From: Candidatus Phyllobacterium onerii
GTDB taxonomy: Bacteria; Pseudomonadota; Alphaproteobacteria; Rhizobiales; Rhizobiaceae
Direction: 5' to 3'
DNA length: 64,000 nt
Assembly (NCBI RefSeq): GCF_028331445.1
Contig: NZ_JAQMHX010000004.1
Location: forward strand, 62,001 to 126,000
Positions 56,173 through 64,000 of the stretch are shown in pieces. The position numbers were made by a program, and so were the translations under genes. The first letter of the stretch is position 1. Each line of letters begins with the position of its first letter. The notes beneath the pieces are model-generated. The model saw only the letters and a list, made by a program, of their open reading frames with translations. It was not told the origin of the DNA and made no database searches.

Positions 56173-56776
56173 TCGGGAACTTGTGCTGGGACTGATCGAA
56201 GCCTGCCACGAGGCCATCGTGATCCATGCTGATGACCTGTGCGAGCTTGATCGGGCCATCGGTGACGGGGATCACGGGACCAACATGCGGCGCGGTTGCG
56301 AGGCGGTGTATCTCGATCGAAAAAGGCTTTGCAGCCTGCCGCTGCCGCAGGCGATCGAGACAATCGGGATGACGCTTGTCATGAGCGTTGGCGGTGCTGC
56401 GGGGCCGCTGTACGGGACCTTGCTAATAGAGATTGGGCGGCGGCTTGGCGCCCGGGAAAACGAGGCGGATTTCGCCACCATCCTTGGAGAGGCGGTCGAT
56501 GCGGTGGCGCGGCGCGGGCGCGCTCATGCAGGTGACAAAACGTTGCTCGACGTGCTTTACCCCGTTCAAACAGAAATGGTAAGGCAATCAGCCCTGATCA
56601 ATATAGCCAAAAGGGCGGAGGTATCTGCTCAACTAACCGCTGACATGAAGGCGATGCGGGGACGTGCTTCGTTCCTTGGGGATCGTTCCATTGGCCATGT
56701 CGATCCGGGGGCATCGAGCTGTGCTCTCCTGACAACAGCCATTTGCCGCTACCTGAAGGAGTACCGTCCGGCATGA
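56162..56776 (+). CDS. dhaL: PTS-type dihydroxyacetone kinase ADP-binding subunit DhaL
   Basis: A 204-residue DAK2-domain protein of usual DhaL length. The metal-nucleotide site is IGDGDHGTNMRRG and the lid region includes SVGGAAGPLYG. DhaL holds ADP permanently and passes phosphate from DhaM to the substrate on DhaK. TTG 56162 follows AGGGGAGA at good spacing and overlaps the kinase stop by 11 bp; ATG 56129 is an alternative without a ribosome binding site. It is followed by coupled dhaM. Confidence 0.87.
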   Translation: MQTDRELVLGLIEACHEAIVIHADDLCELDRAIGDGDHGTNMRRGCEAVYLDRKRLCSLPLPQAIETIGMTLVMSVGGAAGPLYGTLLIEIGRRLGARENEADFATILGEAVDAVARRGRAHAGDKTLLDVLYPVQTEMVRQSALINIAKRAEVSAQLTADMKAMRGRASFLGDRSIGHVDPGASSCALLTTAICRYLKEYRPA

Positions 56777-57174
56777 AAGGCAAGACTGCAAATGTGGGTA
56801 TTGTGATCGTATCGCACTCGCCACTCGTTGCGAAAGGCACTGCCGATATGGTGCGCCAGATGGTTGGCGATAGCGTGCCGCTTTCATGGTGCGGAGGCAA
56901 TCCCGAGGGCGGCCTCGGTACCAATGCAATGGGTATTCTCTCGGCCATAGAGGCAGCATGGTCCGATCATGGAGTTGCGGTGTTTGTTGATCTCGGCGGC
57001 GCGGAGACCAACAGCGAAATGGCAATCGAAATGCTGGGCGAACCACGTTCCGGGATGGTCGCCATCTGCAATGCACCTATTGTCGAGGGTGCGGTCATTG
57101 CCGCGGCGGAAGCGTCCGGTGGGGCGTCGCTTGCAAAAGTAGTCGCCACAGCCGAGGAACTTTCGCCCTCATGA
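56773..57174 (+). CDS. dhaM: PTS-type dihydroxyacetone kinase phosphotransferase subunit DhaM (EIIA-Man-like)
   Basis: A 133-residue single-domain DhaM with the active-site His15 in IVSHSPLVAKG, the EIIA-mannose fold and the usual VDLGGAETNSE segment. It receives phosphate from HPr and rephosphorylates ADP on DhaL. It lacks the HPr and EI domains fused in E. coli DhaM, which are replaced here by the separate HPr gene next door. Start ATG 56773 overlaps the dhaL stop (ATGA) with AAGGAG 10 nt upstream; 56743 is rejected. Confidence 0.88.
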   Translation: MKGKTANVGIVIVSHSPLVAKGTADMVRQMVGDSVPLSWCGGNPEGGLGTNAMGILSAIEAAWSDHGVAVFVDLGGAETNSEMAIEMLGEPRSGMVAICNAPIVEGAVIAAAEASGGASLAKVVATAEELSPS

Positions 57175-57515
57175 GTGACAAGCAGGATGCGAGAATACAG
57201 GAGACAGATCGCGTGACGGCGCAGCGACAGACGGAAATTGAAGTTGTGCACGGGACCGGGTTGCATGCCCGCCCTTCCGTGATTTTCACCCGTCTTGCCA
57301 AATCCTTTCCCTGCACGATCGAGATAGAGGTGAACGGTAACAGCATCTGGCTGAATGGCAAAAGCATCGTAAAGGTTATGGGAGCCAAAATCAGGAAGGG
57401 TTCCGTTCTGAAAATTCGCGCTGACGGAATTGGGGCGGCAGAAGCGATTGCGGCGTTGAAGGAACTGGTCGAACACAATTTCGACGAGGGAAAAGTCGAT
57501 GGTCGAAATGTTTAG
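57171..57515 (+). CDS. HPr-family phosphocarrier protein
   Basis: A 114-residue HPr with the phosphorylated His32 in GLHARPSV and the regulatory-Ser region GKSIVKVMG. It should carry phosphate from enzyme I to DhaM. The first ATG (57171) overlaps the dhaM stop but gives 14 extra N-terminal residues; GTG 57213 with AGGAGA 8 nt upstream would give a standard 100-residue HPr and may be the true start. No enzyme I gene is present in the window, so EI must come from elsewhere. Confidence 0.88.
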   Translation: MSDKQDARIQETDRVTAQRQTEIEVVHGTGLHARPSVIFTRLAKSFPCTIEIEVNGNSIWLNGKSIVKVMGAKIRKGSVLKIRADGIGAAEAIAALKELVEHNFDEGKVDGRNV

Positions 57516-57577
57516 ACTGCAAGGCCATCCAAGGCTCAAGTTCAACGACGCTGAGCGCACGGCGGCGGCGAATTAAG

Positions 57578-57988
57578 ATGACGCGGGAAGTCATGGAAGA
57601 TCCCATTGTGGTCTACAAGACCATTCTGGCCCAGATCATCGACAATCGCCCGTCAGGAACCCGTCAACGTCTGGCCGCGGCGCTCGGTAAACACCGCAGT
57701 TTCGTCACCCAGATTACAAGTCCGGCTTATTCCACGCCATTGCCGGCGCGGCATCTGGCGACAATTTTCAGGGTTTGTCACTTTAGTCCGACCGAGCAGG
57801 AACAGTTTGTGGCGGCCTATCATGCCGCGCATCCGGGAAAATTGCCGGACTTTGGCAGTACCGAAGGATTGAGATCGCTGTCCCTGATGGTTCCGGATCT
57901 TGGTGACGATAAGAAAAATCGACTGGTGGATGAAGCAATCACAGACTTTGTCCAGAAGATCGCAACACTTTTGGGGAATTCAGACTAA
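57578..57988 (+). CDS. Hypothetical protein of the Dha cluster, possible HTH regulator
   Basis: A 136-residue, mainly helical cytoplasmic protein. Residues 27-50 (GTRQRLAAALGKHRSFVTQI) resemble the turn-and-recognition part of an XRE/lambda-repressor-like DNA-binding domain, so a regulatory role is possible. The remainder is unrecognised. ATG 57578 or 57593 may be the start. It lies between HPr and dhaK in the same direction, and so may sense the phosphorylation state or control the cluster; this is inference. Confidence 0.6.
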   Translation: MTREVMEDPIVVYKTILAQIIDNRPSGTRQRLAAALGKHRSFVTQITSPAYSTPLPARHLATIFRVCHFSPTEQEQFVAAYHAAHPGKLPDFGSTEGLRSLSLMVPDLGDDKKNRLVDEAITDFVQKIATLLGNSD

Positions 57989-58078
57989 AAGGTCCTGACC
58001 TTAGACCGTTATTCTCAGGATGGCTTGGTGGAGGTCAAGAGCCGTGCTTGAATAAGTCGATGCCAGTGGAGGGGCACG

Positions 58079-59083
58079 ATGAAAAAATTCATGAACAAGG
58101 CCGAGTCGATGGTTGCCGAAAGCCTTGAGGGCTTCGTTTCGGCTCACGACCGTCTGGTTGTGTTCGGTTCCGACCGGAAGTTTGTCAGGCGGCGCCATCT
58201 TACGCCAGGAAAAGTTGCGATCATATCGGGTGGGGGAGCGGGTCATGAGCCAATGCATATCGGCTTTGTGGGCCTAGGCATGCTGGATGCCGCCTGCACC
58301 GGACATATCTTTACCTCTCCGACGCCCGACCAGATTGTCGCTGCCATCGAAGAAACAGACACAGGAGCGGGATGCCTGCTGATCGTCAAGAATTATGACG
58401 GGGACTTGATGAATTTCGAAATGGCTGCGGAGGTGGTGGCGGGGCGGCATGGGATCGAGACGGTTATTGTAAGCGACGACATTGCGGTGCCAGGCCCGCC
58501 GCGAAGCTCTGGCAGGAGGGGGGTTGCTGGTACACTCGTCGTCGAGAAGATTCTTGGAGCGGCCGCCGAGGCTAGAATGGATCTTGCCGGATTGAAGGCG
58601 CTTGGTGACCGGTTGAACACGCGGATACGTACAATGGGCGTGGCTCTCGGTGGCGTTACCGTTCCCGACACGGCACGTTCCACCTTTGTGCTGAACCCGG
58701 ACGAGATGGAAGTTGGGGTCGGGATACATGGCGAACCCGGGCTTTCCCGGCAGAAACTGGCCGATGCCGACACTATTGCCAGCATGATGTGCAATACCAT
58801 CCTCGCGGATATAGAGCTGCAAAACGCGGACCGTGCGCTGGTCGTGGTAAATGGCTTCGGGGGTACTCCGACGCCAGAACTTTACCTTATTTACAACATT
58901 GTCCGTCGCCTGTTCGAAGCCAAAGGCATCAGTGTCGCGAGATCATTGGTAGGAACCTACGTGACCTCGCTCGATATGGCTGGTCTTTCTGTCACGTTGT
59001 CGTTGCTTGACGAGGAGGGGTTGCATTTTTGGGATAGTCCCGTTTCGACAGCTGCATTGCAATGGAGCTCTCCGGAAATCTGA
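58079..59083 (+). CDS. dhaK: PTS-type dihydroxyacetone kinase substrate-binding subunit DhaK
   Basis: A 334-residue DAK1-domain protein with GGGAGHEPMHIGFVG and the covalent-hemiaminal His217 in GVGIHGEPG, equivalent to His218 of E. coli DhaK. With DhaL and DhaM it makes a complete PTS-dependent ketose kinase. Several segments differ from the DAK1 half of the fused kinase at 54487 (for example GPPRSSGRRGVAG), so substrate preferences may differ. GGAGGGGC precedes the ATG. It is the last gene in this direction before an unremarkable 179-bp gap. Confidence 0.88.
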   Translation: MKKFMNKAESMVAESLEGFVSAHDRLVVFGSDRKFVRRRHLTPGKVAIISGGGAGHEPMHIGFVGLGMLDAACTGHIFTSPTPDQIVAAIEETDTGAGCLLIVKNYDGDLMNFEMAAEVVAGRHGIETVIVSDDIAVPGPPRSSGRRGVAGTLVVEKILGAAAEARMDLAGLKALGDRLNTRIRTMGVALGGVTVPDTARSTFVLNPDEMEVGVGIHGEPGLSRQKLADADTIASMMCNTILADIELQNADRALVVVNGFGGTPTPELYLIYNIVRRLFEAKGISVARSLVGTYVTSLDMAGLSVTLSLLDEEGLHFWDSPVSTAALQWSSPEI

Positions 59084-59262
59084 ATTGCACCGGCTTTGCG
59101 ACCTCTGACAGCTAGCTTTTGCACCAAGCGAAAGGTGTCCGGGTATCCATTTCGGCCAGCCGCGATACTACGCTGTTCGAAGTAGACGAGGCGGATTTTT
59201 CCTGTAAATGTTCAACGTCTCGTCGTGTGTGCCACTGCGCCATCTCTTTCCTATCCTCACTT

Positions 59263-60132
59263 TCAAGTATCCAGATTACTTTGCTCGAAATGACCGGCGA
59301 TTTCGGCGCCAGTCGCGATCCAGACGTCGCCTTTCGCTTGAACATGCCGCAGAAAATCGCTGAGAATATGCCAACGCATTGGCCGTCCTGAGACTTGCGG
59401 ATGCAGGACAAGTGTGGTTACGCCGCCCCAAGCATGAGTTGCCTCAAATTCGTCGATCCATAGCGGAAGGATCGCTTCACGCCCGAAAAGTGCGCGTGGG
59501 CTGGTCCGGCTCGACATTCCGAAGTTCCAGTCGTCGAAGGCAAAATTGACGGGGATTTCAACGATGCCTGGCTTGCCGTCCGCGAGTTGGTGACGATAGG
59601 GCAGTATGTCGTCGCGAAACGAACTTGAATAGCGAATGCCGGCCTTCGCCAGATGGGCAAGAAGCTCGGGGAAATTTTCACCTGACGGTGCCCGGTAGCC
59701 AATTGGCCTCACGCCCAGCACTTTCTCCAGTGCCTCGAATCCGGGGTCTATCTCCTCGAACGTTTCATCTAGTTTTTCGCGGTCCGGCATTTTGTGCAGA
59801 AAACCAGGATGGCCAATCTCGTGACCCGCCTTCACTATGGGCTCGCACGCAGTCCTATGCGCCAGCGCCGTCCAGCCTGGAACGAAGAATGTGGCCTTAG
59901 GGGCCAGTTCCTCCATGAGTTGCAGTATTTTAGCAATCCCGACACGGGCGTCGTAGCCACCATGCGAAGTCGTGACCATCCGGTCGACGTTCGACGGATT
60001 GTTACCAATCCAAGCAGTTTCTGCATCGACGTCAAAGCCGATGAAAAGGGCGCTTTTCGCACCGTTCGGCCATGTCATCGGCGGTGTCTTGGGCGCTGGA
60101 TTGAGCGGCCGTGGAGAAAGATCGTAGATCAT
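59263..60132 (-). CDS. Polysaccharide deacetylase family protein (NodB homology)
   Basis: A 289-residue cytoplasmic protein (no signal peptide) with a NodB-type deacetylase fold: first motif FIGFDVDAETAW (near 31-42), the metal-binding His pair in GHEIGHPGFLH, and the RAPSGE motif 3 region. The variant fits the soluble PuuE/PgdA-like branch, which can hydrolyse cyclic imides, allantoin or acetylated sugars. The substrate is unknown. It lies 12 bp downstream of the broken MmgE/PrpD gene in the same direction, probably one former operon. Confidence 0.82.
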   Translation of the reverse strand: MIYDLSPRPLNPAPKTPPMTWPNGAKSALFIGFDVDAETAWIGNNPSNVDRMVTTSHGGYDARVGIAKILQLMEELAPKATFFVPGWTALAHRTACEPIVKAGHEIGHPGFLHKMPDREKLDETFEEIDPGFEALEKVLGVRPIGYRAPSGENFPELLAHLAKAGIRYSSSFRDDILPYRHQLADGKPGIVEIPVNFAFDDWNFGMSSRTSPRALFGREAILPLWIDEFEATHAWGGVTTLVLHPQVSGRPMRWHILSDFLRHVQAKGDVWIATGAEIAGHFEQSNLDT

Positions 60133-60144
60133 GCTGGAACTCCT

Positions 60145-61541
60145 TCAGCGGAAGGTTGGCCGATTATCTGTGTCACTTGCAAGCAGTGTCTCGAACTGGC
60201 GACAATCCTCGACATTTTCGAGTTTATCGAGCACGTTCAAGAGATTGGACACCTGATCGTCATCGAGGGTCGTGCCGGCAAGATGCCGGAATTTGTTGGC
60301 GATTGCTTCCCGCTGCATCGGTCGTTCGGAGGATCCGGTCGCGCGCGGCACCATGCGCGGGGCGCGAGTTCCGTCGGCAAACAAAAGAGTCAGGATCGGC
60401 TCGTCCAGCGGCCGCATGGCCCCGTCGATTTCGAGGTTCATCCGCTGCGTGATTGCGCCGATGCGTGGATCTGACCTACACTGGGAGGAATGGGCAACGA
60501 GACCGGCAGTGCCGAAAACGCAGCGTGCCGCAAGGGCATAGGGCAGGCTCATCTGCGTACCGGCCATGGACTTACTGGTTTTGTGACCACACATGCCCAT
60601 CAGCATTTCGCTGAGTTGCAAATGCATAGACACGATATTCTCCGGTTTTTGTTGAGTTTCTTGGAGAATATCTTCCAGCGCATCGATCGCCGAATGAGCG
60701 CCGCGGCAGGAGGCATAGGGTTTCAGAACAGCACGATTGATTTTCCATTTCTCCGCAAGCGCCTCCGATAGTTTTTCCGGTTCGCCCGACGACTTGTTGA
60801 AAGAACGGAAGAAGCCGCCCCACAAATCCTCGAACACTTTCGAGGGTCCGGCAAATCCCTCACCAGCAAGCGTGGCGGCTAATAATCCCCCCTCAGCCGC
60901 ACGCCCAGCGTGAATTTTTTTGGCCTGCGAGCCATCATGAATAAATCCCCACAATCCGGATGAAAAACTTGTCGCCAGCGTGATTGCATCAAGACAGCCC
61001 TGCTGCGACAAACCCTGCGGATTGGCCACGGGGCTGCTGCTGCCGCCATTGTTCCGCAGGTGCCTGTTGAATGCCAACCGAGACTGTTGTGACTATCATA
61101 GCCGCCGGCGGCTTCGAGAACTCGCCGTCCAACATCGTATCCCGCCACGACGCTCGCGATCAGGCGCTTCCCGTTGATCGCATGTTGCGACGCAGACACG
61201 GCGGCCAGAACCGCGGGCATGACGACGGCTCCGGAATGGTCACACCCGCCGGCATCGTCGAGCTCGAAGGCATGGGCGGCTACACCGTTGATTAGTGCCG
61301 CGTCGCGAGCAGATGCGAAGGCTTGCGTGCCCCACAGACGCGTCTTGCCGTTCCCGTCGGCAATCTTGCGTGCCAGGCCGAACTCCGTTGAGCGCGCACC
61401 GGCAAGGGCGGCACCAAGCGTATCCGCGATGTGGATTTTCGTCTTGGCGACGACGTCCGTTGGAATGTTTTCGAAACGAAGATCCGCAACGAGAGTCGCA
61501 AGGCGTTCGATAGGAGTTCCGTGGAGGGTGGCAATGCTCAT
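60145..61541 (-). pseudogene. MmgE/PrpD family gene, interrupted by a frameshift
   Basis: Two overlapping minus-strand frames together code one MmgE/PrpD (2-methylcitrate dehydratase / iminodisuccinate epimerase-like) protein of about 465 residues. The first half starts at ATG 61541 (MSIATLHGTPIERL) and runs through STGTCGTMAAAAA; the second continues as VANPQGLSQQGCLDAI. The switch lies at a run of four G (61030-61033, CCCC in the coding strand), needing a net change of one missing or two extra bases. Otherwise both halves are intact, so the lesion is recent or an assembly error. Confidence 0.8.
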
Positions 61542-61646
61542 GGAAGGAATCTTCTCAAATTTTACGCTGTCGTTCGACTGATACAGGATACACTGAGCGA
61601 GATGGTGTCCCGGCAGCATCGCCGCCGGGACACCGATGCCGAAATG

Positions 61647-62008
61647 TTACTTTGCAGCTTCACCGTTGATATAGATACCGTCCAACAACGTGCCCTCAAG
61701 GCCGTACTTAGCGAAGATTGTCTTGTATTCGCCCGATGCCATCAGCGCTCTTAGTGCAGAGGCGTAAGCGTCGCGCAATTCCGTGTCCTTCTTTGCAAAA
61801 GCAATACCCTGATAGACTGCCGTGAAGGGTTCGCCCACAACGGCCGTAACCAATATTTGAATGCTCCTACGGTATATGGGTCGGATAAGACAACGTCTTC
61901 CATTTTGTAATCATTTTTCCGCAGGTAAATCCAGTCTCGGTCATTATTGCGAAGGCTCCCCTCTAGACCGCAACAATTTCCACCAGTTCGAACGATTGTC
62001 TTCCACAA
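61647..62008 (-). pseudogene. Remnant of an amino-acid ABC transporter substrate-binding protein
   Basis: The 3' third of a family 3 solute-binding protein gene. One frame codes KNDYKMEDVVLSDPYTVGAF and then shifts near 61853 into a second frame, VVGEPFTAVYQGIAFAKKD, that continues to the stop (GIYINGEAAK). The N-terminal lobe and signal peptide are missing; bases 62009-62073 do not supply them. It carries both a 5' truncation and an internal frameshift, so it is not functional. Its orientation suggests it once preceded the MmgE/PrpD operon. Confidence 0.7.
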
Positions 62009-62073
62009 GACATTTATTGGAAAGTGCGATAGGATGAAATCAGTTATGCGTTATCAGCACCGACTGTTGTGAT

Positions 62074-63900
62074 GTGCAGGGGTGCCTGCGGAACTTCCGC
62101 CAACCCCGAAAGACTGATTTGTCACATGTTTCAGAGGCTAGAAATCGACGCTTCCAGCTGATTCTAATCAAACCGTCGCACTACGACGACAACGGATATG
62201 TGATCCGTTGGTGGCGCGCTATGATTCCCTCGAATTCGCTCGCTGCTCTATACGGCATTGCCCTTGACTGCGCAGATCGTGAGGTACTCGGTGCGGATAC
62301 TGCCATCGACATCACGGTCATCGACGAGACCAACACACGCGTCAATATTCCGATGCTCTTGGATCAGTTTCGGCGGAACGACAATTTTGGAATGGTCGCT
62401 CTGATTGGCGTTCAGTCCAATCAATATCCACGCGCTCTCGACATTGCCCGCCCCTTCCGCGATGCATCACTGCCCGTCGCCATGGGAGGCTTTCATGTGT
62501 CGGGTTGCTTGGCCATGCTTGATGGAAGCGCTGTCGGGCTCGACGCATGTCGCAAAATGGGCATTGCCATGTTTGCCGGCGAGGCCGAGGGCCGGCTGGA
62601 GACCGTGCTGCGCGATGCTGCGTCGGGCCAACTCCAATCGCTTTACAACTTCATGAATGACTTGCCGAGCATCGACGGTGCCCCTGTACCGTTCCTGCCC
62701 AAACGTTATATTGAGCACACACTCGGCCTCAGCGCGAGCTTCGATGCTGGACGCGGTTGTCCTTATCAATGTTCATTCTGTACAATCATCAATGTGCAGG
62801 GACGCAAATCGCGCTTTCGCTCGGCTGATGATGTCGAGAAACTGGTGCGCCTGAACTGGGCGAATGGCATCCACAAGTTCTTCATTACCGATGATAATTT
62901 TGCGCGAAACAAAGAGTGGGAAGCGATCTTCGATCGACTGATAGCTTTGAAAGAGAAGGAAGCGATCCCGCTTGGTTTGATGATCCAGGTCGATACGCTC
63001 TGCCACAGGATTGAAAACTTCATAGAGAAGGCGAAGCGCGCTGGTGTCACCCGCGTTTTCATCGGGTTGGAGAACGTCAACCCGGACAATCTCATCGCGG
63101 CAAAAAAGGCCCAGAACAAGATCACCGAATACCGCAAGATGCTGCTGGCGTGGAAGGAGCAGGGCATCATGACACTGGCTGGCTATATCCTCGGCTTTCC
63201 AGCGGACACGCCCGAAACGATCAGACGTGATATTGCGATCATTCAGGAAGAGCTCCCGATCGATGTCATTGAGTTCTTCTGCCTTACACCGCTGCCCGGA
63301 TCGGAGGATCATCAGGTCCTGTGGAAGAGTGGCGTCGAGATGGACGCCGATCTCAACATTTACGATGTAGAGCATGTCTGCACCGCCCACGCCAAGATGA
63401 CCAAGCGTGAATGGGAGGCCATTTATCGGGAGGCGTGGTTGCTCTACTACACACCGAAACACATGAAGACCCTGCTGCGTCGCGCGATTGCAACTGGCGT
63501 TCCAGTCGGCAGTCTTGTCAAGGTGCTCGTCACGTTCGCGACGATGGTCCCCCTTGAGCACGTGCATCCATTGCAGAGCGGTATACTGCGTTTGAAACGT
63601 CGGTCAGAACGACGGCCCGAATTGCCGCAGGAAAATCCCATGATCTTTTGGCCTCGCTTTGTTTGTGGAACGCTTGCCAAGCATGTCATCCTTGCCGCTA
63701 CGATTGTCCGGCTGGTCTCGACGGGGTTCTTGATTTCGCAAAGCCCGGGCTCAAGGAAATACATGGATCGGGCATTGATGCCCGTCGGTGCTGATGATGA
63801 AGAGAAACTTGACCTCTTCACCAGAACGACAGGTGGTAGCGCGGCGGTGAAGCACGTGAAAAAGATTGCGCGGCTGACACACCCAGGTCAAGCCATCTGA
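62074..63900 (+). CDS. Radical SAM protein with degenerate B12-binding-like N-terminal domain
   Basis: A protein of up to 608 residues. The radical SAM cluster motif CxxxCxxC is seen as RGCPYQCSFCTI (near 230), and the TIM-barrel follows with FIGLENVNPDNL and GYILGFPADTPETIRR. The N-terminal 200 residues resemble a cobalamin-binding domain (VAMGGFHVSG) but lack the DxHxxG cobalt-ligand motif. About 150 C-terminal residues carry hydrophobic patches. The reaction is unknown. The start is uncertain: GTG 62074, or TTG near 62119. It is oriented away from the decayed genes to its left. Confidence 0.78.
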   Translation: MQGCLRNFRQPRKTDLSHVSEARNRRFQLILIKPSHYDDNGYVIRWWRAMIPSNSLAALYGIALDCADREVLGADTAIDITVIDETNTRVNIPMLLDQFRRNDNFGMVALIGVQSNQYPRALDIARPFRDASLPVAMGGFHVSGCLAMLDGSAVGLDACRKMGIAMFAGEAEGRLETVLRDAASGQLQSLYNFMNDLPSIDGAPVPFLPKRYIEHTLGLSASFDAGRGCPYQCSFCTIINVQGRKSRFRSADDVEKLVRLNWANGIHKFFITDDNFARNKEWEAIFDRLIALKEKEAIPLGLMIQVDTLCHRIENFIEKAKRAGVTRVFIGLENVNPDNLIAAKKAQNKITEYRKMLLAWKEQGIMTLAGYILGFPADTPETIRRDIAIIQEELPIDVIEFFCLTPLPGSEDHQVLWKSGVEMDADLNIYDVEHVCTAHAKMTKREWEAIYREAWLLYYTPKHMKTLLRRAIATGVPVGSLVKVLVTFATMVPLEHVHPLQSGILRLKRRSERRPELPQENPMIFWPRFVCGTLAKHVILAATIVRLVSTGFLISQSPGSRKYMDRALMPVGADDEEKLDLFTRTTGGSAAVKHVKKIARLTHPGQAI

Positions 63901-63907
63901 TGCGCAC

Positions 63908-64000
63908 ATGGATCCAAGTAGTGGGCTACCGGCTCCGGCAATAAATGCTATCATCTATTTGACACTGCAATCATCTGGCGTTGGGATCATGCCATGGGAA
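63908..64000 (+). CDS. Possible CDS start, cut by the window edge
   Basis: An ATG at 63908, 8 nt after the radical SAM stop, opens a frame that runs 31 codons to the window end (MDPSSGLPAPAINAIIYLTL at the start, then SSGVGIMPWE). The ribosome binding site is weak. The composition is compatible with a real coupled gene, but too little is visible to name it. Confidence 0.35.
   Translation, partial: MDPSSGLPAPAINAIIYLTLQSSGVGIMPWE

Noticed and set aside
60145..61541. Two separate overlapping genes in the MmgE/PrpD region
   Set aside because: The two frames code complementary halves of one family and meet at a homopolymer; neither is a complete protein.

Overview
The window looks like a chromosome or large-replicon segment from a Hyphomicrobiales (Rhizobiales) alphaproteobacterium, of the Rhizobium / Brucella-Ochrobactrum / Phyllobacterium / Mesorhizobium type. 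The genus cannot be fixed by reading alone. The signs are moderately high GC, a rhizobial-type glycerol-binding protein (GlpV), a DUF982 protein, a bcsN-type cellulose operon, many ABC uptake systems, and dispersed extragenic palindromes of the kind common in this order. I see no rRNA, tRNA, CRISPR array, transposase or phage gene.

Layout. 1-1657: 3' end of glpV with its terminator. 1658-17291: a catabolic locus under a LacI-type regulator. It holds a divergent DUF993 (aldolase-like) gene, then lacI, a Gfo/Idh/MocA oxidoreductase, a CoA-transferase, an enoyl-CoA hydratase and an aldehyde dehydrogenase, followed by a glucose/mannose-type ABC transporter, a GMC oxidoreductase, a short-chain dehydrogenase and a second GMC oxidoreductase. 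17300-21450: palindromic repeats, a DUF982 protein, a 4,5-dihydroxyphthalate-decarboxylase-like protein, a LysR regulator and an MFS exporter. 21720-24264: a LapG-type (C93) cysteine peptidase divergent from a secreted Gly/His/Asn-rich protein, plus two tiny membrane proteins. 24503-27320: a UvrD-like helicase, a DUF1810 protein and an RTX-protein remnant.

27435-30536: a compact type III polyketide synthase / isoprenylcysteine-methyltransferase-like / MFS operon. 30593-38796: a Pot-type ABC importer (minus strand) divergent from a MocR regulator, a DadA-like oxidase and an alpha/beta hydrolase with an Asp nucleophile; this is probably uptake and oxidation of an amine or amino-acid-like compound. 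39341-48338: the cellulose operon bcsN-bcsA-bcsB-bcsZ-bcsK (minus strand), with no bcsC or bcsD.

48784-59083: a Glp-like ABC importer with two different ATPases and a tiny membrane subunit. It runs directly into a fused DhaK-DhaL kinase and then a PTS-type set of dhaL, dhaM, an HPr protein, an unknown small protein and dhaK. The likely logic is import of a small polyol or ketose followed by phosphorylation. 59263-62008: a polysaccharide deacetylase, a frameshifted MmgE/PrpD gene and a decayed amino-acid binding-protein gene. 62074-64000: a radical SAM protein and the start of a further ORF.

The best candidates for undescribed biology are the LacI/DUF993 catabolic locus, whose two divergent promoters each carry the same palindrome in the spacer, and the mixed ATP/PTS-type ketose kinase locus.
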